Source: Rhizophagus irregularis (taxonomy: Eukaryota > Glomeromycota > Glomeromycetes > Glomerales > Glomeraceae). From it: DNA of 64,000 bases. The stretch lies in the NCBI RefSeq assembly GCF_026210795.1, contig NC_089430.1, positions 4,464,001-4,528,000 on the forward strand. Direction: 5' to 3'. Below the pieces are notes generated by a model. The model ran no database searches. It worked only from the letters and a program-made list of their open reading frames with translations, and was not told where the DNA came from. Positions 60,165-64,000 of this stretch are shown here, piece after piece (within the stretch, counting starts at the first letter, position 1; every line of letters starts with the position of its first letter). The position numbers were made by a program, and so were the translations under genes.

Positions 60165-60646
60165 ATTTTAATTGTTCAACTTAAACCAGTTGGTGCTTTT
60201 GAAGAACGTTATATAACAGAAGAAAAGGCTTTACTGATACGAAAATTGTTGAAAAGCAGCTCATCAGTATTTTGATAGATTTTTCTAAAAGTAACCGACT
60301 GTATCTGATGCTAATCCAGCTAGCAGTAATCCAGCTTCATTAAACTAATTTTAAAAAAAGGATTATTATTTATTACGTCTTTATAAAATCTCATTTTTTT
60401 TTATTTTCCGAATGTTAAATACGTCAAGTACATTTAGTACACTAATTTTTTAATATTATAAATCCAATGCAAAATTTCATACAAACCAAAAAAAAATACA
60501 AGAATTCATATTTAATTTGTAACATATAAAATAAAAAAACGTAACATTATAATCATGCTTAAATATACAAAATATAAGATAAGATATGTTTAATACCTAT
60601 AATAGAAGGTTACTGTCATAGATAAGCTACTATTTACCATAATTTC
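60165..60646. other. between hairpin gene and kinase F 3' end
   Basis: Contains the candidate first exon of the hairpin gene on the minus strand (about 60299-60345) and otherwise A+T-rich DNA repeated at 56165-56636. No other gene. Confidence 0.4.
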
Positions 60647-62208
60647 TTATTCTACCATTTCTTCAACACTTTTTGTTTCATCTGTAATACGAAAAAAACA
60701 TTTATTTATTATATATAATAAAATAAAAAAAATTAAAATTATCATTATAATACCTGCATCACTAATTTTCAATTGTGAAATATCAATTTGTAGAGATTCT
60801 ATTTGATGAAATAAAATATGTTAGTGCTTTACAATTAATTTAGTTATTCGCAAATTATTATTTACCTGAAAATTTTTCACTAATTATATTATCATTTCGA
60901 TCATCATAATAATCATCAGAATTTTTTGGTTCGGGAAGATTATTAAAATTAAGTAATCTACTTGTATAAACAGCTTCAGAATGTGTTTCATATGTTAATC
61001 CTAAACTAGTTGAAGGTATGCTGTTAGTTGGTAAACTATTATTGATTTCTTCTGCTTCTTTAATTTGTTTTTTTAATTCGAATGGAATACGATAATTACT
61101 ACTCCATTCACATAACATTTCTTTAATTTCATTTGCTGTTGGTCGATTTAATGGACTTGCATCTAAACATCTTTTAATTAAATGTACAATTAATTGAGGT
61201 ACTTTAATATTAAACCTTGGCCTAAGTCCTTGACAAATTTTTATTGATAAATTTATATCATGGCTTACATCATGATATGGAGGTAATCCAGAAATTACTT
61301 CATACATAATTATACCAAAACTATAAATATCAGAAGCCTTAGTATAATTTTGTCCTCTTAAAATTTCAGGTGCAATATAAGGTAACACACCATATATTTT
61401 AGTATTTTTAGCACTTTCTGATTCTTTATAATCTGCAGGTTTACATAACCCCATATCAGTTATAATAGTCTCTGAATCATTCATTAATACATTGCCAATA
61501 TGTAAATCTCTATGAGTCAGTTCGTTGTCATGAATGTTCCCAAGTCCACATGCAGTATTAGATAAATATTCAAGCTTATCCTTCCAATTTAATCTACTGT
61601 AACTTTTATTTAAGTAATTTCGTAAACTTCCATTTTCTGCATATTCCAAAACCATCATATAATTTTTTGTTTCTGGATCTTGAGTTATTCCATAAGCTAT
61701 AACAACATTCTCTGTATAAGCGCCAAGTTTACTGTGTAATTTAATCTAAATTACATTTTTTTTAAAAGCACATTAGTAAAATTACATCTAAAAATTTCAT
61801 TAAGTAATAAATAATTTATACCTCATTGATAAATTCTAGTGTGACATTTTCTGAATTATTTAAACTTTTCAGTGCTACAAACATATTTGAATTATTTCGT
61901 TTCCAATTTTGATTTTCATTATCCCATTTATCAATATATCCATCAATCCATTTTGCACTATACACTTTTCCAAAACCGCCTTTCGCAATATATTCAATAT
62001 CATGAAATTTATTGTAAGGTATCCACTCTAATACTTCCAACCAAAGAGTTGCTGATAATTGAGTGTCTTGAATAAATTTGTCAATATCATTATTACCGCT
62101 AGTCCAATTTTTAAAATTTTGTTGAAACCGTTTTGCATTACATTCTTTACACCAATCAAATCTAGTATTTTCTTGTTTACATTCCTCACAATTTCCGTCC
62201 AAACTCAT
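60647..62208 (-). CDS. CxxC TKL-like protein kinase (kinase F)
   Basis: Exons 61822-62208, 60866-61745, 60754-60798 and 60647-60681; 1347 nt, 448 aa, frame exact. N-terminal CEEC and CKEC pairs about 13 residues apart form a probable zinc ribbon, then NWTSGNNDIDKFIQDTQLSA and LEWIPYNKF. The kinase domain has AKGGFGKVYSAKW, VALKSL, HRDLHIGNVL, TDMGLCKPADY (DMG for DFG), YIAPEILRGQ and DIYSFG. The two small 3' exons give ESLQIDISQLKISDA and DETKSVEEMVE. It is the intact member of the tandem array; D and E are its damaged copies, kinase A a more distant one. The adjacent hairpin gene on the same strand repeats with it, suggesting but not proving a shared role. Confidence 0.92.
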
Positions 62209-63140
62209 GGTTTGATAAATTATTCAAAAAAAAACAATAATAATAGACTTTATAATAACAAGATAACGGAATAAGTCAAAAATATCGAAAAGAAAATTAT
62301 TTAAATATGGAAAAAGCTTCATTTTATGCATCCAGAATTCGGATTCCATTATTCGTGTAACAAAACAAATGCTGTACGATTACTGCGTCGGAATATCAAA
62401 AAGAAAATAAATTTTGTTCTAAAATTAAAATGGTATAGTCTAAAGTGGAAGCATATAACGTAAGTTATAATGAAAAAATGAAATTTATTTATAGAATCGT
62501 GTATAATCCAAAATATTAAAATTTTTGAATCTTATTTATACATTTATTAAAGGAAAATTTGAAAACTTGGCGTATTAATGTTCAAAAGCGGTTAAATTGT
62601 TTGTTACAAAGAGATACTTTAGCTAGTATTTAACGTCAAGTAGCACATATTCAGATATCATGGATATATGTAACATGTTGCCCAACTTACTCTTTTGGCG
62701 AAAGATTTTTGCCGAAACGGAACGGAAAAAAAAAATGAGAATATAATGAGAATATAATTTAATTTATCCTATCATTCCTATTCTACACCATGTTTTTAAG
62801 TATTTTTGCACTGTTAAAAAATTAAAACCTCATGAAAAGTTGAAATTATCTTTAGAATTTTACGATGTCTCTTAAAATTAATTTTTAATAACGCTTCATT
62901 ATCAATCATCATTCCACGCCATCCTTTGCGTTAATTTATATAAAATGAATATTTTATTATTTATACAACATACAATCCGATATATATTGTTTACTTATAT
63001 TAATTATACATACACTTACATATCCGATATATAAAATAAAAAAAAAAATCGTGTTAAGACTTGTTACGTATAGCTACTATTTTTTTCTTTTCTTTTGAGT
63101 TCGTATTTTTAATATACAATTTCAACTTTTACCGACTTCC
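62209..63140. other. intergenic part of tandem unit 3, kinase promoter side
   Basis: Near-identical to 58213-59141; includes the intact equivalent (AAAATGGTATAGTCTAAAG, near 62427) of the transposon insertion site. No gene. Confidence 0.55.
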
Positions 63141-64000
63141 TCATTTTTTATCATCATCTAATGAATTAAAAATTTCACCAAGACATTTACATTGACTTCT
63201 AATTCTAACAAATTCATCAATCAAGGTCATCCTATTATTATTCATGTCATCAATATCTTTTTGAATATATCTTTTACCAAGAATTTTCCAATTTCTTAAT
63301 TCTTTATACGCTGATTGTAATTGTTCAAGTATACTCGTATGTTTTTCTATAGAATTTTGTAATTTTGATCTAGTCGAACACGCATTATACATAACTGCTG
63401 TCGTTGTTGCTCCTGTAGCATATATTGCTGCTTTTCCGATCCATTTCTATTTAGAAAATTTTTTTTTAGGTCATTAAATTTAATTAAATTTAATTAAATT
63501 TTTATATAAAAAGAAAATGAACAATAAAATATAAATAGGTCACCTCATATTTTTCGTAATCTTTACTTCCGAAACTCTTTTTATTATACATATATCCACC
63601 TATAACAAACGCAGTAATTCCGATTGTACTATTAAATTGAACGCAGTAAAATTTTTTTTTTTTTAAAAAAAAAATTATTAATAAAATGAAAGATAAAAAA
63701 TGTAAAAAAATTGAAAAATATATATATTTGGAATCATAATAAATTCTCTAGACTTACATAGCAGCGGCATATAATTTACATGATAAATCTTGCTTTTGAT
63801 CTTCTAATTTTTCTAATTCTTTATTACATTCATTATTAATAAGCATAACAATTCTCATTAAATCTTCCGCAGCTATAACAAATTGTTCGAGTCGTCCTAT
63901 CAGGAAAAAAAAAATTTTTTTTATTTATGATCAAGTTGCAAAAAAAAAAATTTATTTAAAAAAATGAATAAAAAACTTACGTTGAAGTCTTTCATATTTT
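63141..64000 (-). CDS. small helical protein with paired hydrophobic segments (unit 3, cut by window edge)
   Basis: Exons 63981-64000 (continuing beyond the window), 63758-63896, 63544-63628 and 63141-63446, with the same lengths (139, 85, 306 nt) as the unit 2 copy. The translated parts are nearly identical to unit 2 (IEKHTSILEQ for IKKHTSILEQ). The frame is intact within the window. The strict conservation of exon lengths and of the two hydrophobic segments between units 2 and 3 supports a real protein-coding gene. Confidence 0.75.

Larger units (their letters stand above)
55257..64000. repeat. tandem segmental repeat, about 4-kb unit (kinase + hairpin protein)
   Basis: Corresponding stop codons lie 3999 bp apart for the hairpin gene (59142, 63141) and 4010 bp apart for the kinase (56637, 60647); the oldest visible interval is 3885 bp (55257 to 59142). 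Both genes, introns and intergenic DNA are repeated in the same orientation. The array continues past the right edge and, across the transposon, to kinase D on the left. Confidence 0.9.

Overview
This is nuclear DNA of a fungus with strongly A+T-rich intergenic DNA, short GT...AG introns of about 70-100 bp, and large lineage-specific gene families. Expanded TKL-like kinases with an N-terminal CxxC...CxxC module, multicopper oxidases, a Crypton-type tyrosine recombinase and dense miniature DNA transposons together point to an arbuscular mycorrhizal fungus (Glomeromycotina, Rhizophagus-like). That placement is inference from gene content; no search was run. I found no rRNA, no convincing tRNA, no CRISPR, and no retrovirus-like or Polinton-like element.

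Left part (1-11.3 kb): three kinase genes. Kinase A (539-2048, +) is intact and has a second, downstream copy of its last exon. Kinase B (3830-5412, -) is intact in frame and is a segmental paralogue of kinase C (7303-11106, -). Kinase C is split by an insertion of about 2.2 kb carrying an apparently intact five-exon Crypton-like recombinase (8436-10063, +). Then 15.2-17.4 kb holds a canonical five-exon secreted multicopper oxidase (-), and 18.5-29.5 kb is an inverted segmental duplication. Each arm carries one intact five-exon gene of an unnamed family with a possible nuclease-like core (19253-21445 + and 26454-28522 -). The spacer includes a T-rich array with repeated ACGCGT.

Middle (29-44 kb): a MULE-type miniature element with 9-bp target duplications; a possible BTB relic; an eight-exon membrane-anchored multicopper oxidase (31615-34353, -) whose frame is intact although most copper ligands are gone; a Cys-rich single-pass membrane protein gene (38038-38823, +) interrupted by one UGA followed by C; and a decayed cytochrome P450.

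Right part (43.9-64 kb): a tandem array with a period of about 4 kb, read on the minus strand, that alternates a CxxC kinase with a small helical membrane-hairpin protein. Kinase F (60647-62208) is intact, kinase E (56637-58212) has one frameshift, and kinase D (44513-46235) is a pseudogene carrying a Harbinger-type MITE. An 8.1-kb DNA transposon (46465-54567; 8-bp target duplication, 17-bp perfect terminal repeats) has landed inside one unit. It carries a DDE transposase that I cannot place in a named superfamily, which in turn is interrupted by a hAT-like MITE and a pogo-like element. The best candidates for something undescribed are the kinase plus membrane-hairpin tandem units, the ligand-stripped oxidase, and the 8.1-kb element.

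All exon joins were made by eye from GT/AG signals, frame closure and comparison between paralogues inside the window.
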